Source: Rhizobium etli 8C-3 (GTDB taxonomy: Bacteria; Pseudomonadota; Alphaproteobacteria; Rhizobiales; Rhizobiaceae). From it: a stretch of DNA of 64,000 nucleotides. The DNA lies in NCBI RefSeq assembly GCF_001908375.1, contig NZ_CP017242.1, positions 62,001 through 126,000 of the forward strand, written 5' to 3'. A program made the position numbers and the translations under genes. The notes below the pieces were generated by a model. That model was given only the letters and a program-made list of their open reading frames with translations. It searched no databases and was not told the origin of the DNA. This document shows positions 17,663 through 26,028 of this stretch, piece after piece; the first letter of the stretch is position 1, and each line of letters begins with the position of its first letter.

Positions 17663-18418
17663 ATGCAAGAGAAGCGCGTTGTCCTGATTACGGGGGCGAA
17701 CCAGGGGATCGGCCTCCAGATCGCAAAGGAACTCGCCGCCGCGGGCCTGACGGTTCTGGGCGGTTCGCGCAACTTTGCGAGAGGAGAGGAGGCTGCCGGA
17801 ACAATCGACGGAGACGCTTACGCGATCCAGCTCGACGTGACGGATCAGGCCTCGATCACGGCGGCAGCGGAACATATCCGCAGGGAATTCAGTCGGCTGG
17901 ACGTATTGGTCAACAATGCCGGCATCTCCAACACCACTTGGAAGGATGGCATGTCCCTGATGGAGTACGCCCAGACGGTTCTGCCAAGCAAGGTCTCTTT
18001 TGAAGAGATACACGCTGTCTGGGATGTCAACGTGTTCGGCCCTTTAAGGGTTTACCAGGCGGTGTTGCCGTTGCTGCGCGAGGCGCCCTATGCCAGCATC
18101 GTCAATGTGTCGAGCGGCGCTGGTTCCTTGGCGATGAATGCGGATCCCAGCAACCCGCACCGTCCAGCCTTCGGTCCCGTATACTCGGGTTCCAAGGCAG
18201 CGCTTAACGCCATAACGCTGGCCATGTCGATCGAGCTGGAGCAGACCGGCATCAAGGTCAACGCCGTTTCCCCGGGCTTCACCAAGACGAATCTGGACAA
18301 GTACGCTGGCACCGACACGATTGAGCAAGGTGCCCGCGAAGCGGTGCGCCTTGCGCTGATCGGCCCTGATGGCCCGACAGGCGAGTTCCACGGACCGAAG
18401 GGAACAATTCCCTGGTAG
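17663..18418 (+). CDS. Short-chain dehydrogenase/reductase
   Basis: ATG 17663 is used, with ATGGAGG about six bases upstream; an in-frame ATG at 17651 is possible. The 251-residue protein is a classical SDR: TGANQGIG near residue 11 binds NAD(P), LVNNAGIS near 88, a Ser in NVSSGAG near 145, and YSGSK near 176 supplies the catalytic Tyr and Lys. The C-terminal half is typical of carbonyl-reductase-like SDRs. It is the only fully intact SDR in the first 22 kb. Its upstream AraC gene is frameshifted. Confidence 0.9.
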   Translation: MQEKRVVLITGANQGIGLQIAKELAAAGLTVLGGSRNFARGEEAAGTIDGDAYAIQLDVTDQASITAAAEHIRREFSRLDVLVNNAGISNTTWKDGMSLMEYAQTVLPSKVSFEEIHAVWDVNVFGPLRVYQAVLPLLREAPYASIVNVSSGAGSLAMNADPSNPHRPAFGPVYSGSKAALNAITLAMSIELEQTGIKVNAVSPGFTKTNLDKYAGTDTIEQGAREAVRLALIGPDGPTGEFHGPKGTIPW

Positions 18419-18432
18419 CCCGGCGGCCCCTA

Positions 18433-18460
18433 CCTTGAGGGTTTTAACCTCACGTCAAGG
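18433..18460. promoter_or_regulatory. MerR-type operator-like dyad without a merR gene
   Basis: CCTTGA (18433-18438) pairs with TCAAGG (18455-18460), and an inner GGTTTTAACC (18440-18449) is itself symmetrical. Long-spaced dyads of this kind overlap promoters controlled by MerR-family regulators. No MerR gene is nearby, and 18419-18810 otherwise holds no gene I can support. It may be a relic. Confidence 0.3.
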
Positions 18461-18810
18461 AATTCCGGTGGCGGGAAGGCCAATAGTCGCACCGCCTGCA
18501 AGCTTCCGGTCGTCGCCTGCGACACCCTCACATAGACGAGGATCAAAAAAGTTCACCAGGTTCAGCGTAGGTGTCCATTTCTGTCTGGTTGGTCACGTTC
18601 TCGCGAAGCATCACCACATAGGCGGTCATTTGATGACTTGCCCGCGCGCGGTTGCTTGAGCAATCGCGTCGCGGTTGCCCACTTGGCGCGACCTGCGAGT
18701 AAACTGGCGTTGTCCGCTAGTGATTTGAGCTTGGAGCAAAGCTGTCGAGTCGTCTGCCCGACACACTGGCCCTGACGGGCCAGCACTAAACATCAGAAGG
18801 AAAACCATTG

Positions 18811-19773
18811 ATGCCAACGATCCTGATCACGGGTGGTCACAGCGGTATTGGACTGGAATGCGTCAAGCGGCTCATATTAGACGAGCATCGGAATATCGTG
18901 CTTGCGGGCAGAAGTCCTGATCACATGAAGGAAGTGGCGGATCAGCTCCGGCAGAGCAGCGGGACGAAGGTAAGCACACTGCAACTTGACACGTCTTCGC
19001 TGGCATCGGTCAGAAAAGCCGCAGTAGAGTTTCGCTCAATGATTCAGGCCGCGGAGATCGACCCGCTCCAGGCCATCCTGTGCAATGCGGGTGGACGTGG
19101 CTTCGGACCGGTTTTGTATAGTCCGGAGGGATATGAGGCGACGTTCGCTAGCAATTACCTTGGTCATTTTCTACTGGTCAATCTACTGATCGACAGTGTG
19201 GCAAACGATGGCTGAATTGTTTTTACTGCCAGCGGGACCCATGATCCCGATACGCGTGACGGGAGGGCGGTGGGGCCAGCAGTGGAACCCAACGCCTGGA
19301 AACTCGCGAAGGTAGGAGCGGATGGCGGAAAACCACTTTCATCCGGCGTGCGCTACGCCACCGCCAAGCTATGTGTCATGCTGTTCGCCTATGAGCTGCA
19401 CCGCCGCCTGCGACGGAGCGGGAGTGAGATCGCCTCCATTGCCTTCGACCCCGGCTCCGTGTCAGGGACATCCTTCCTTCGCGGCGCACCGCCGCCCCTG
19501 CGGTTCATCGCCGGAACCTCCTTCGCCAAGCGGCTGATGAAGCGCGCTGGCATTACGGTGGGAAGCCTCGATGTCTCGGGAGCGTCCCTTGCCAAACTGG
19601 CGGCTGACACGGCCTATGCGGACGGGTCCGGCAAGTACTTCCAGGACGGATCGTTCGGTGAGAAGCGTTCTGCGACGATTTCGTATGACGAAGTCCGCGC
19701 CGCTAAGTTGTGGGATGAGTCCAAGGAATTAGTCGGTCTGACGAAGGAAGAGGAATGCTCTTTGCTGAACTGA
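18811..19773 (+). pseudogene. Short-chain dehydrogenase interrupted by an in-frame stop
   Basis: ATG 18811 (AGAAGGAAAA upstream) gives PTILITGGHSGIGLECVKRL, an SDR NAD(P)-binding start, then ILCNAGGRGFGPV. At 19213-19215 a TGA interrupts NDG-stop-IVFTASGTHD. The same frame continues to 19773 with YATAKLCVMLFAYELHRRL, the active-site helix. A CGA to TGA change would explain the stop. Without it the product would be 320 residues, close to protochlorophyllide-reductase-like SDRs. No frameshift is seen, so decay looks recent. Confidence 0.8.
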
Positions 19774-20103
19774 GGTCGGAAGAAAGCATCCCGAAGATTG
19801 GCTTCGTCAGCGACGCGAGTGCGCGTCTATCGCAAGTATGTCGCCTGCAGACTTACCGAGCAAGATCCTCGGATGCTGCTTACCCGCCGCAGCCTCGCAG
19901 GCTCGGAGCGAGACATCTGAGATCGGGCAGACCGAGGGAATTCAACTCAAAGTCTCCGATGATGTTCCGGTTCGCCTGCCGCTGAAGCGAACCTCCGCCG
20001 GCCGCCGAATGTCGATTGCGAGCCTACTCTGCCCGTCAGAAACCGATGTACGCGCAGTCAGCGTGCACGAAGTCGGCAAGCTTGAACCTGCTCATATACG
20101 GAG
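19774..20103. other. No recognisable gene
   Basis: Open frames cross this stretch on both strands, but none has a convincing start or a family motif I recognise. It separates two pseudogenes and is probably degraded coding sequence. Confidence 0.4.
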
Positions 20104-20321
20104 ATGCGTATGGACCCGATTGGAACCCTCATCGTTGACATGGCGGCAGTCGGCGCCACGGTCTAACGGCCGCCACTGCGGCAGAACGCTTCGTGCCGAT
20201 TCTGCCGTCGCACGCGCTGCTTGTTGCCGTGGGAATCGCCGCAACCGATGGCTACTGGTCGATAGCGGCCTCGCTCCCCGCAACGATTTTCGGAAGCCTC
20301 GTCGGCTGTTATATGGATTAG
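20104..20321 (+). pseudogene. DedA-family N-terminal remnant, frameshifted
   Basis: ATG 20104 gives MRMDPIGTLIVDMAAVGATV and then a stop. The next frame continues AERFVPILPSHALLVAVGIA, then DGYWSIAASLPATIFGSLVG and a stop at 20319-20321. This matches the first 70 residues of the DedA protein at 9936-10637 (AERFVPVIPSYGLLLAIGIG). The gene is cut after the first membrane region. It shows that this family was present at least twice. Confidence 0.75.
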
Positions 20322-20376
20322 CGTAGTTAGCTTACAAATAATTGTCAGCCCGATCTATAATCAGGGGCTAGCAAAA

Positions 20377-20682
20377 TTATCGGCTGCGGTCGTTTGACTC
20401 GTTCCTATTAAGCATCATTGCACGACGAGCCTCTATTCCTTGATTCCTTTGGTATTCCTGATACTTTCTGGCGATCCGCCTGTCATCTGCATCATCAAGA
20501 ACGCTCTCGATTTTATCAAAGGTTTCCTCCCCAACAAAACCCTTAATTTTTTCTCCTACCTTTTCCATTTTATCGTCCGGGACGACTTTCTGAATACCAG
20601 ATACTACCTTCTCCAACGTTCGGTCGCTGACAGAATTGACCTTTGACCCGATACGTTCGGCTAGCTTAGCTATAGTGCCCAT
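20377..20682 (-). CDS. Small helical hypothetical protein
   Basis: The 101-residue product starts at ATG 20682 with AGGAG 7 bases upstream. It is Lys/Glu/Asp-rich, with alternating charged and hydrophobic residues (KVVSGIQKVVPDDKMEKVGE), and predicts as amphipathic helices. It has no signal and no membrane segment. The gene is AT-richer than its neighbours, which suggests transfer. I do not recognise the family. Confidence 0.6.
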   Translation of the reverse strand: MGTIAKLAERIGSKVNSVSDRTLEKVVSGIQKVVPDDKMEKVGEKIKGFVGEETFDKIESVLDDADDRRIARKYQEYQRNQGIEARRAMMLNRNESNDRSR

Positions 20683-21101
20683 TTGATGCTCTCCTGAGTG
20701 GTTTTGGAGAAAATATCACTCCTTGCTAAGAATCATAATAATACCGGGTTACATTAGTAACTCTTTCATATGCGTTGGCGCTGAATCTGGGAGTATTGAA
20801 CCGGACGCAGGAGATCAGCGCAGCTGGACGGCTGGAAAGCCTCAAGCATCTCCAGACTTTTATTCTTGAGATCGGCCAGCCAACGCTTCCTATGCGTCTC
20901 TGCGGCCGAAAGAGCGGCCCGCTCCCAAACGCTGGATTCAGATGACCTGCTCTCTCCGCCACCGGACTTTCAACGCCCATTGTGCCCTCACGTCATTATT
21001 CTTCATAGAAGAATAACACGCACATTGTTTGAGCTAAAAGGATCGGTCCTTCAGATCGCTCGCTACGGCGCTATGGTTCCCATCGAGCCGAGCGCGTGTC
21101 C
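20683..21101. other. Intergenic, possible protein scrap
   Basis: A minus-strand frame ending at 20766 reads like coding sequence (ETHRKRWLADLKNKSLEMLE) but has no start codon in a sensible place. It may be the tail of a lost gene. The left part (20690-20770) is AT-rich and could hold the promoter of the small gene at 20682. Confidence 0.3.
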
Positions 21102-22712
21102 TTATACGGACCAGTAAGGAACGTATCTCGCGTTCCTCCTGCCCTGATCCGGGTCCGCCGGTGCGATACGGCCGAGTTTGATCGATTCGGCGATAATTGC
21201 GGATACTGCCTGATACTCTTCCGCCGGAAGCGAGAATCGTTCCCTGAGGGTTGCATTACTCATGTAGTCGTGCGTTAGCCAGCGCAGAACACAATGAAAT
21301 AAGCACGCCCGCATCTTCTCCGCCTTCGACATCTGGTTGAAGCTCTTGGGTGCGAACAGCACGACACGCATTGAGTTCTCAGACGAGATGAAATCGGGGG
21401 CGGGGAGATGCTCCGCTTCGATCTCGATTAGCGTCTTGTCGAGTCCACCACCGCGTTCCTCGCAGAGGCCGAATGAACGCATCGTGGCTGCCAGTTTTTC
21501 GTTTCGGGAGCGGCGTTCATCGAGGATCCGGTCGGTGCTGATCAGAGAGTTGCCCGGATTGCTGACCTCAATCCGGTTATCATAGATCTCGACCACGGGA
21601 CCGACGCCGGTCGCCATGAAATCCTGATGGATGAGTGCGTTGGCAATCACCTCCCGGATAGCTGTTTCCGGGAAGTGCGGAACCATGCGTCGCACTCCGT
21701 CGATATAGCGTTCGTCCTTGGGCAGGCGTTCCATCAGGAATTTCATCATGCCGGTGAAGCCGACCGCGTAGCCCTTCTTGCCTTCCTGTTCGAAGTCGGA
21801 TCGAGATTTGTCGCGGCCGGCATATTTGACGATGCGAACGGTTTTCCCGGCGATGGACGGAAAAGCGGTGACGTCGCGGGCCAGCATGATCGCGCCGAGG
21901 TTGGTAATGTCGAACCGGCCTTCAAGATTATCCAGAACAAACCCTCGATCCGCAATCTTGCGGATTACCTCTTCTTGGCTCTTGGGCCTTGGCTCTCCGG
22001 TCAAGTCGAACATGGGGTCCGGATCCAGTAGGGCGAAGACGTCGTCTGTGGTTACGTTTGATGCAGCCACGGCTGTCTCGAAGCGACGCCTTCCGGTCGC
22101 TATCCAGAGCGCCCGTTCATGCTCGGGAAACTCGGCGAGCTTTTTCTTGTTCTCGCCAATTCGGATGAATTCCGCACCGCTGAACCGTACCGGCCGCTCG
22201 TAAGATGGCTCGATGGCAATCACTGAGTAGGCAAGGCCATCGCATGAGAAATCCAGAACCTCGATGAGGACGCGTGGCTCGATCATCCGGCTCAGCCAAT
22301 TGGTAAAATCCTCGTTTCCCTGCTTTAGCTGTTGCAAACGGAGTTCGGTCCCCACGCGTTCTTTCGTGCGGTCCTCCACTCCGAAGACAAGGAAAGCACG
22401 ATCCCTGCCAGCCAGCATGGCTGAATTCGCGAGGGCGGAGACATACTCACCAATTTCGCGGGGATCCTTGTTGTTGACCTTGAATTCCAGCCAGGCACTT
22501 TCGTTCGGCTCTTGAAGCAAACGGTTGAGCAAAGCACAGGGATCATGGATGGGATCTCGCTCGCGTCCCGCAAGATCGCTCCTGATGTCGTCGGCGCTTA
22601 CTTTGTGGATTGCTGCCAGATCCGCTCCCATCACCGTGCCGAGGTTCGCGGCTGTTGAGTCGCTTGCGATGTGTTCTTGCCCCGGCGGTTTCTGACCTGA
22701 ACGGTATGTCAC
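21102..22712 (-). CDS. AlbA_2/Schlafen-type domain protein with ATP-binding C-terminal region
   Basis: The 536-residue product starts at GTG 22712 behind GAAGAAGGGGG. An AlbA_2 (Schlafen AlbA-like) domain begins near residue 65 with NESAWLEFKVNNKDPREIGE and contains FLVFGVED. A GHKL-like ATP-binding part follows, with REVIANALIHQDF near 365 and CEERGGGLDKTL near 440. A C-terminal winged-helix-like segment ends the protein. Proteins of this build are usually called transcriptional regulators, and some occur in defence islands. The role is not established. The neighbours are a DNA-lesion peptidase and small unknown genes. Confidence 0.75.
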   Translation of the reverse strand: MTYRSGQKPPGQEHIASDSTAANLGTVMGADLAAIHKVSADDIRSDLAGRERDPIHDPCALLNRLLQEPNESAWLEFKVNNKDPREIGEYVSALANSAMLAGRDRAFLVFGVEDRTKERVGTELRLQQLKQGNEDFTNWLSRMIEPRVLIEVLDFSCDGLAYSVIAIEPSYERPVRFSGAEFIRIGENKKKLAEFPEHERALWIATGRRRFETAVAASNVTTDDVFALLDPDPMFDLTGEPRPKSQEEVIRKIADRGFVLDNLEGRFDITNLGAIMLARDVTAFPSIAGKTVRIVKYAGRDKSRSDFEQEGKKGYAVGFTGMMKFLMERLPKDERYIDGVRRMVPHFPETAIREVIANALIHQDFMATGVGPVVEIYDNRIEVSNPGNSLISTDRILDERRSRNEKLAATMRSFGLCEERGGGLDKTLIEIEAEHLPAPDFISSENSMRVVLFAPKSFNQMSKAEKMRACLFHCVLRWLTHDYMSNATLRERFSLPAEEYQAVSAIIAESIKLGRIAPADPDQGRRNARYVPYWSV

Positions 22713-22806
22713 AACAGCAACCCCCTTCTTCCGGAGACGGAGCGGGTAGTTCGACGATCACAAGCATGTTGCCGGGAAGGGGACGCTGCAGGTGCTTGAC
22801 CTCGTC

Positions 22807-23382
22807 TCAGGATCCCGTGAGCCACAGGTCGACTTCCTCCGGCGTCGTCAGGATCGCAGGCATTGCCTTGAAATTAATCGGCGCGACGATCTCGTTCGGT
22901 GATGTCGTCAGAAAACCGAACAGCTCATATTCGCGCTCGCTATCTCGGACGCGCCGAACGCCTTTCCAGGGCGTCCAGAAGCCGGCGAAGAACATCAGAG
23001 GCCTGTCCTTGTTGCCAGCGAACCCGGCGTTTGGAACCTTACCGCCCGGCAACTTGCTTGTGGGATCGGGTTCGGCAAAGGAAGTGAACGGCACGACGCA
23101 GCGGCTGGTCGGTCCGAGCCAGGGTCGCCAGTGCGGCGAGCCAACGTTGCGGATGTTGGTGACGCCGGGATCGTAGTTCTTCACAAAGGCCGGTGGCGAC
23201 GGCATGCCCCATGTGACGCGTGCGATCTCGCGCTGTCCGTCTTCACTGAGGCGGACAACCGGCGCCTGGTAGCTGGGTAAGACGTCAAGTGAGGGTTCGT
23301 TCCAGCCGGCCTTGTCGCGGAACGCCTTGGTGAACTGCATCACGGCATCGCGTGTCGTCGTGACATTGTACAGATTGCACAC
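22807..23382 (-). CDS. yedK: SOS response-associated peptidase YedK/HMCES family, C-terminus cut by TGA
   Basis: The family needs Cys at position 2 after Met removal, to crosslink to abasic sites in single-stranded DNA. GTG 23382 is followed at once by TGC (CNLYNVTTT), so it is the true start although the frame is open to 23415; GGAGA precedes it. The catalytic Glu region is RCVVPFTSFAEPDP, and the active-site His region is represented by the segment around NFKAMPAILTTPEE. At 22807-22809 a TGA ends the protein after DLWLTGS. The same frame continues DEVKHLQRPLPGNMLVIVEL, which is the usual tail. The core, about 191 residues, may still function. Confidence 0.82.
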   Translation of the reverse strand: MCNLYNVTTTRDAVMQFTKAFRDKAGWNEPSLDVLPSYQAPVVRLSEDGQREIARVTWGMPSPPAFVKNYDPGVTNIRNVGSPHWRPWLGPTSRCVVPFTSFAEPDPTSKLPGGKVPNAGFAGNKDRPLMFFAGFWTPWKGVRRVRDSEREYELFGFLTTSPNEIVAPINFKAMPAILTTPEEVDLWLTGS

Positions 23383-23607
23383 TCTCCAACCTTCTGTCTC
23401 CACATCCGCGCCCATCCATACCAGCTTCGGGACGAGCTTGATCGCGCCGTCGGGGTCCGCCCTGGTGGCGACATAAACGAACGATGGAAAAGACGTAGGA
23501 ATTCAGCCGCACACAACCGCGCATTATCCAATACTGCGTGGGAGGCTTTGCTCTTCCCATTACAGCGAGTATGCCTATGCGCAACACCGACGAAGAGGAC
23601 CATTGTC

Positions 23608-23829
23608 ATGTCAAGTTTTGAAGAGCTGAAAGGAAAGCACCACATTTTCCAATTTTATGTCGCCAAGGCCGAGGCGCGGGCCGCAAAGGCCGCAGAGGAT
23701 CGTGACTTCGAGCTGGCTGACCTTCTAGGCAGTCTCAGCAGCATTGTTCGCGAGGACATCCAGGTTCTCGAGGATGCAATTGCAGATGAGCAGTTTGAAG
23801 GCGAGGGAGCGTCGGTAGCGGCGCGTTAG
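23608..23829 (+). CDS. Small hypothetical protein
   Basis: ATG 23608 has GAAGAGGA upstream. The 73-residue product is helical and charged (KAEARAAKAAEDRDFELADL, then VREDIQVLEDAI), without signal or membrane segment. The longer frame from 23548 is less likely because its extra residues are irregular. It is divergent from the YedK gene, but no known partner is recognised. Confidence 0.55.
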   Translation: MSSFEELKGKHHIFQFYVAKAEARAAKAAEDRDFELADLLGSLSSIVREDIQVLEDAIADEQFEGEGASVAAR

Positions 23830-24002
23830 GGCTGGAACATTCAGGCTGGCCGGCTGCGGCTCGGCCGTCGTACCGAAATCTCTGACAACGACGCGCACCA
23901 GGTCGTCTGCCCCGCCTTATTGACCGCAGACCCCAACCGCGCATCCTGGGAAAGAGAATTAATCATGGTTGCTGGCCGCATCGCCCTTTCCACCGTAGGT
24001 GC

Positions 24003-24236
24003 TTACTCGGCGGCCTGCGATAGAGAAATCATAGCGGCCTCCGGTAAGGCAACTCGCACCAGAAACTCGTAGTCGTCCACCATCTGGTGGACATCCGATC
24101 CAGTTCTGGCGACGGTCCAATAGTCGCGGCCGGCGCCGAACACCGTTGAAATTTGCACGACCTCCCAGGCGCCTCCGGTTTCCCTGCGCCTTGCCCAGTA
24201 GAAGCATTCGGGCTCCAAGGCCAATAACTCAAGCAT
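24003..24236 (-). CDS. Small hypothetical protein
   Basis: The 77-residue product starts at ATG 24236 after GGGAGTTCGCGG. It is compact and mixed in composition (CFYWARRRETGGAWEVVQIS, then MVDDYEFLVRVALPEA), as in small soluble proteins. I do not recognise the family. A longer overlapping frame on the same strand (24029-24451) has poor composition and was not used. Confidence 0.5.
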   Translation of the reverse strand: MLELLALEPECFYWARRRETGGAWEVVQISTVFGAGRDYWTVARTGSDVHQMVDDYEFLVRVALPEAAMISLSQAAE

Positions 24237-24487
24237 CCGCGAACTCCCACATTGCCCATGTTACCATTGAACCGTGCGTTCGGACCGAAGTCCCAGTTGA
24301 TGCCCGCACCCGCCGGGCAGCAACCATACATGAGGATCCCTCGGCTGTCATCGCGCGTTGATGCATGCCATGACATCTGCCTTAGCCTGGGTCGCTTCCA
24401 CCACTTGTTTGCAGGCGTCTCATCGCCGAAACCGGCAGTATTGAGAACCACGGCCTCGCCCCGGCGCGGGCCATTTCCCGGAGCAGC

Positions 24488-25084
24488 TTACGTGACATCA
24501 AACCGCTCAAGCATCTTCTTGAGCTGCAAGTTCTGTAGATGGAGCTGTTCAGCCAGTAGCGTCTTGAGCCGCTTATTCTCTGCACCAAGGGCGGCCACTT
24601 CCTCCAGGGAAACGGAATCCCTAGCAGTGACGGATTCCGCACTTCGGGGCTTGTTCCTCCCCATCGCAATGGGACCACGCCTAACACGATTTCGAGGAGT
24701 ACGCTTTGATGTTGTCCGAGGCTGCGGCTCTGGCTGGCTCTCCGGCATCTGCGCAACAATTTCGACCGCGAGAACGCTGGCCTCATGTTGATTTGGCACT
24801 TCACCGTCTGCGCCGTTGCCCGATGGTGTCGCCGTGCCTGCAACGTTGGCCTCACCTGCGTGCTCGCTAGCAGAACCCGAATTCATCGGATTAGACGGGC
24901 CGTCTCCACCTTCGTCAGGCGTACCGGGTGCTCCATCTGAATTGAACGGATGCGGCGCGCTATCTTCCGTTTCGCGGGCGAAAGCCTTGAGATCAGTGTC
25001 GCCCCAAATTGAGTTGGTCCGCGCCTTCATCGCTCGCCGACCCGACTTGAATTCAACAACGAATTTCCGTTGTGGCGTTTTCAT
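24488..25084 (-). CDS. SyrB-like coiled-coil protein
   Basis: The 198-residue product begins KTPQRKFVVEFKSGRR and NSIWGDTDLKA, passes through a long Ser/Gly/Pro-rich acidic middle, and ends in a leucine-zipper-like helix (ALGAENKRLKTLLAEQLHLQ). The C-terminal pattern of a basic stretch (RNRVRRGP) then a zipper resembles the end of the SyrB-like protein encoded upstream at 25387. Both may be DNA-binding or dimerising regulators. The function is inferred only from composition and context. Confidence 0.6.
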   Translation of the reverse strand: MKTPQRKFVVEFKSGRRAMKARTNSIWGDTDLKAFARETEDSAPHPFNSDGAPGTPDEGGDGPSNPMNSGSASEHAGEANVAGTATPSGNGADGEVPNQHEASVLAVEIVAQMPESQPEPQPRTTSKRTPRNRVRRGPIAMGRNKPRSAESVTARDSVSLEEVAALGAENKRLKTLLAEQLHLQNLQLKKMLERFDVT

Positions 25085-25386
25085 ATGATTTCAACCTTAA
25101 GCAACTCGTAGCACAGCCAGCGCCGACTGGCGCCACTGCGTTCATGCCCGGCGGGGCCTATATATCACCTCACCGCGCGCTGCAACTGGCCAGCGCGCGA
25201 GACAACGACCCATACTTCGCGGCGGCAGCCCCGTAGTAAACGACCTTTTGAGGAGCTATCCGCAGGAAATATTCGCGCCAGCAATCTCACCTCAACGGCG
25301 GGATGGGAGGGGAGCCAAATTTCGGAGTTTCGCAAGGTCAGGCGGCCTATCGAGAAAATGACCGCCTGCACGGCCTCGCTCGTAGA

Positions 25387-25857
25387 TCAATCCAGCCCGA
25401 GCCTCTTGCGCAGTACCGTATTTTCCGCGCGCAACTTTTCCGCCAGACGCTTGCGAAGCTTCTCGTTCTCCTCTTCGAGCTGAACAAGATCTGCCAGCTC
25501 ATCGCCGGCCGGAGCAGCCTTCTCGTTCTTTTGAACAGCGGGCGTCGCGGTCCGTTTCCAGTTATAGTAGGTCTGCTCCGATATGCCGGCAGTCTTGATC
25601 GCGTCCTTGAGGGTGCTTTTGCCTTTGGTGATTTCCGTCTCGATCAGCTTGAGCTTACCGGCTTTTTCCTGCTCGCTATACGTCCTGGGCTTAGCCGCGG
25701 GCGACTTTGCAGCAGCTACCTCTGATGCAGCGCGCGCCGGTTCGGCAGCCGTCTTCTGACGCTGTGGCGACCTCTGCTTCTTGACAGCAGGTGTTTTTGC
25801 CTCCGCGTCCGTCGTCTCAACTGCAGCAACCGGTCCTATGTTGTTCTCGTCAGCCAT
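25387..25857 (-). CDS. SyrB-like transcriptional regulator
   Basis: ATG 25857 with GAGGAAC upstream is chosen over an in-frame ATG at 25878. The 156-residue protein starts MADENNIGPVAAVETTDAEA, like rhizobial SyrB. It has an Ala/Lys-rich linker and a transposase-like HTH (LKDAIKTAGISEQTYYNWKR) near residues 80-105, and ends in a coiled coil (EEENEKLRKRLAEKLRAENT). SyrB in Sinorhizobium negatively regulates syrM, a nodulation regulator. Homologues are common in multiple copies on rhizobial plasmids, so a symbiotic role cannot be assumed. The stretch 25085-25386 downstream shows no gene. Confidence 0.8.
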   Translation of the reverse strand: MADENNIGPVAAVETTDAEAKTPAVKKQRSPQRQKTAAEPARAASEVAAAKSPAAKPRTYSEQEKAGKLKLIETEITKGKSTLKDAIKTAGISEQTYYNWKRTATPAVQKNEKAAPAGDELADLVQLEEENEKLRKRLAEKLRAENTVLRKRLGLD

Positions 25858-26028
25858 CAATAGTTCCTCTCTAGCCATCGCCTGTTCTCGGCTGAATGAA
25901 CTATAGAGTCAACATTCCCCGGCCTCATCTTTGCGGGGAGTCGAATGTAATTGGGCGGCCTCGGGATGGCATGCAGGAGACAATCTGAAGCGCCGTAAGA
26001 TCGCTGAATCATAATGCTTTCGATTGGG

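Noticed and set aside
24029..24451. Minus-strand 140-codon open frame
   Set aside because: It overlaps the better small gene at 24003-24236 and its second half is a shadow of it.
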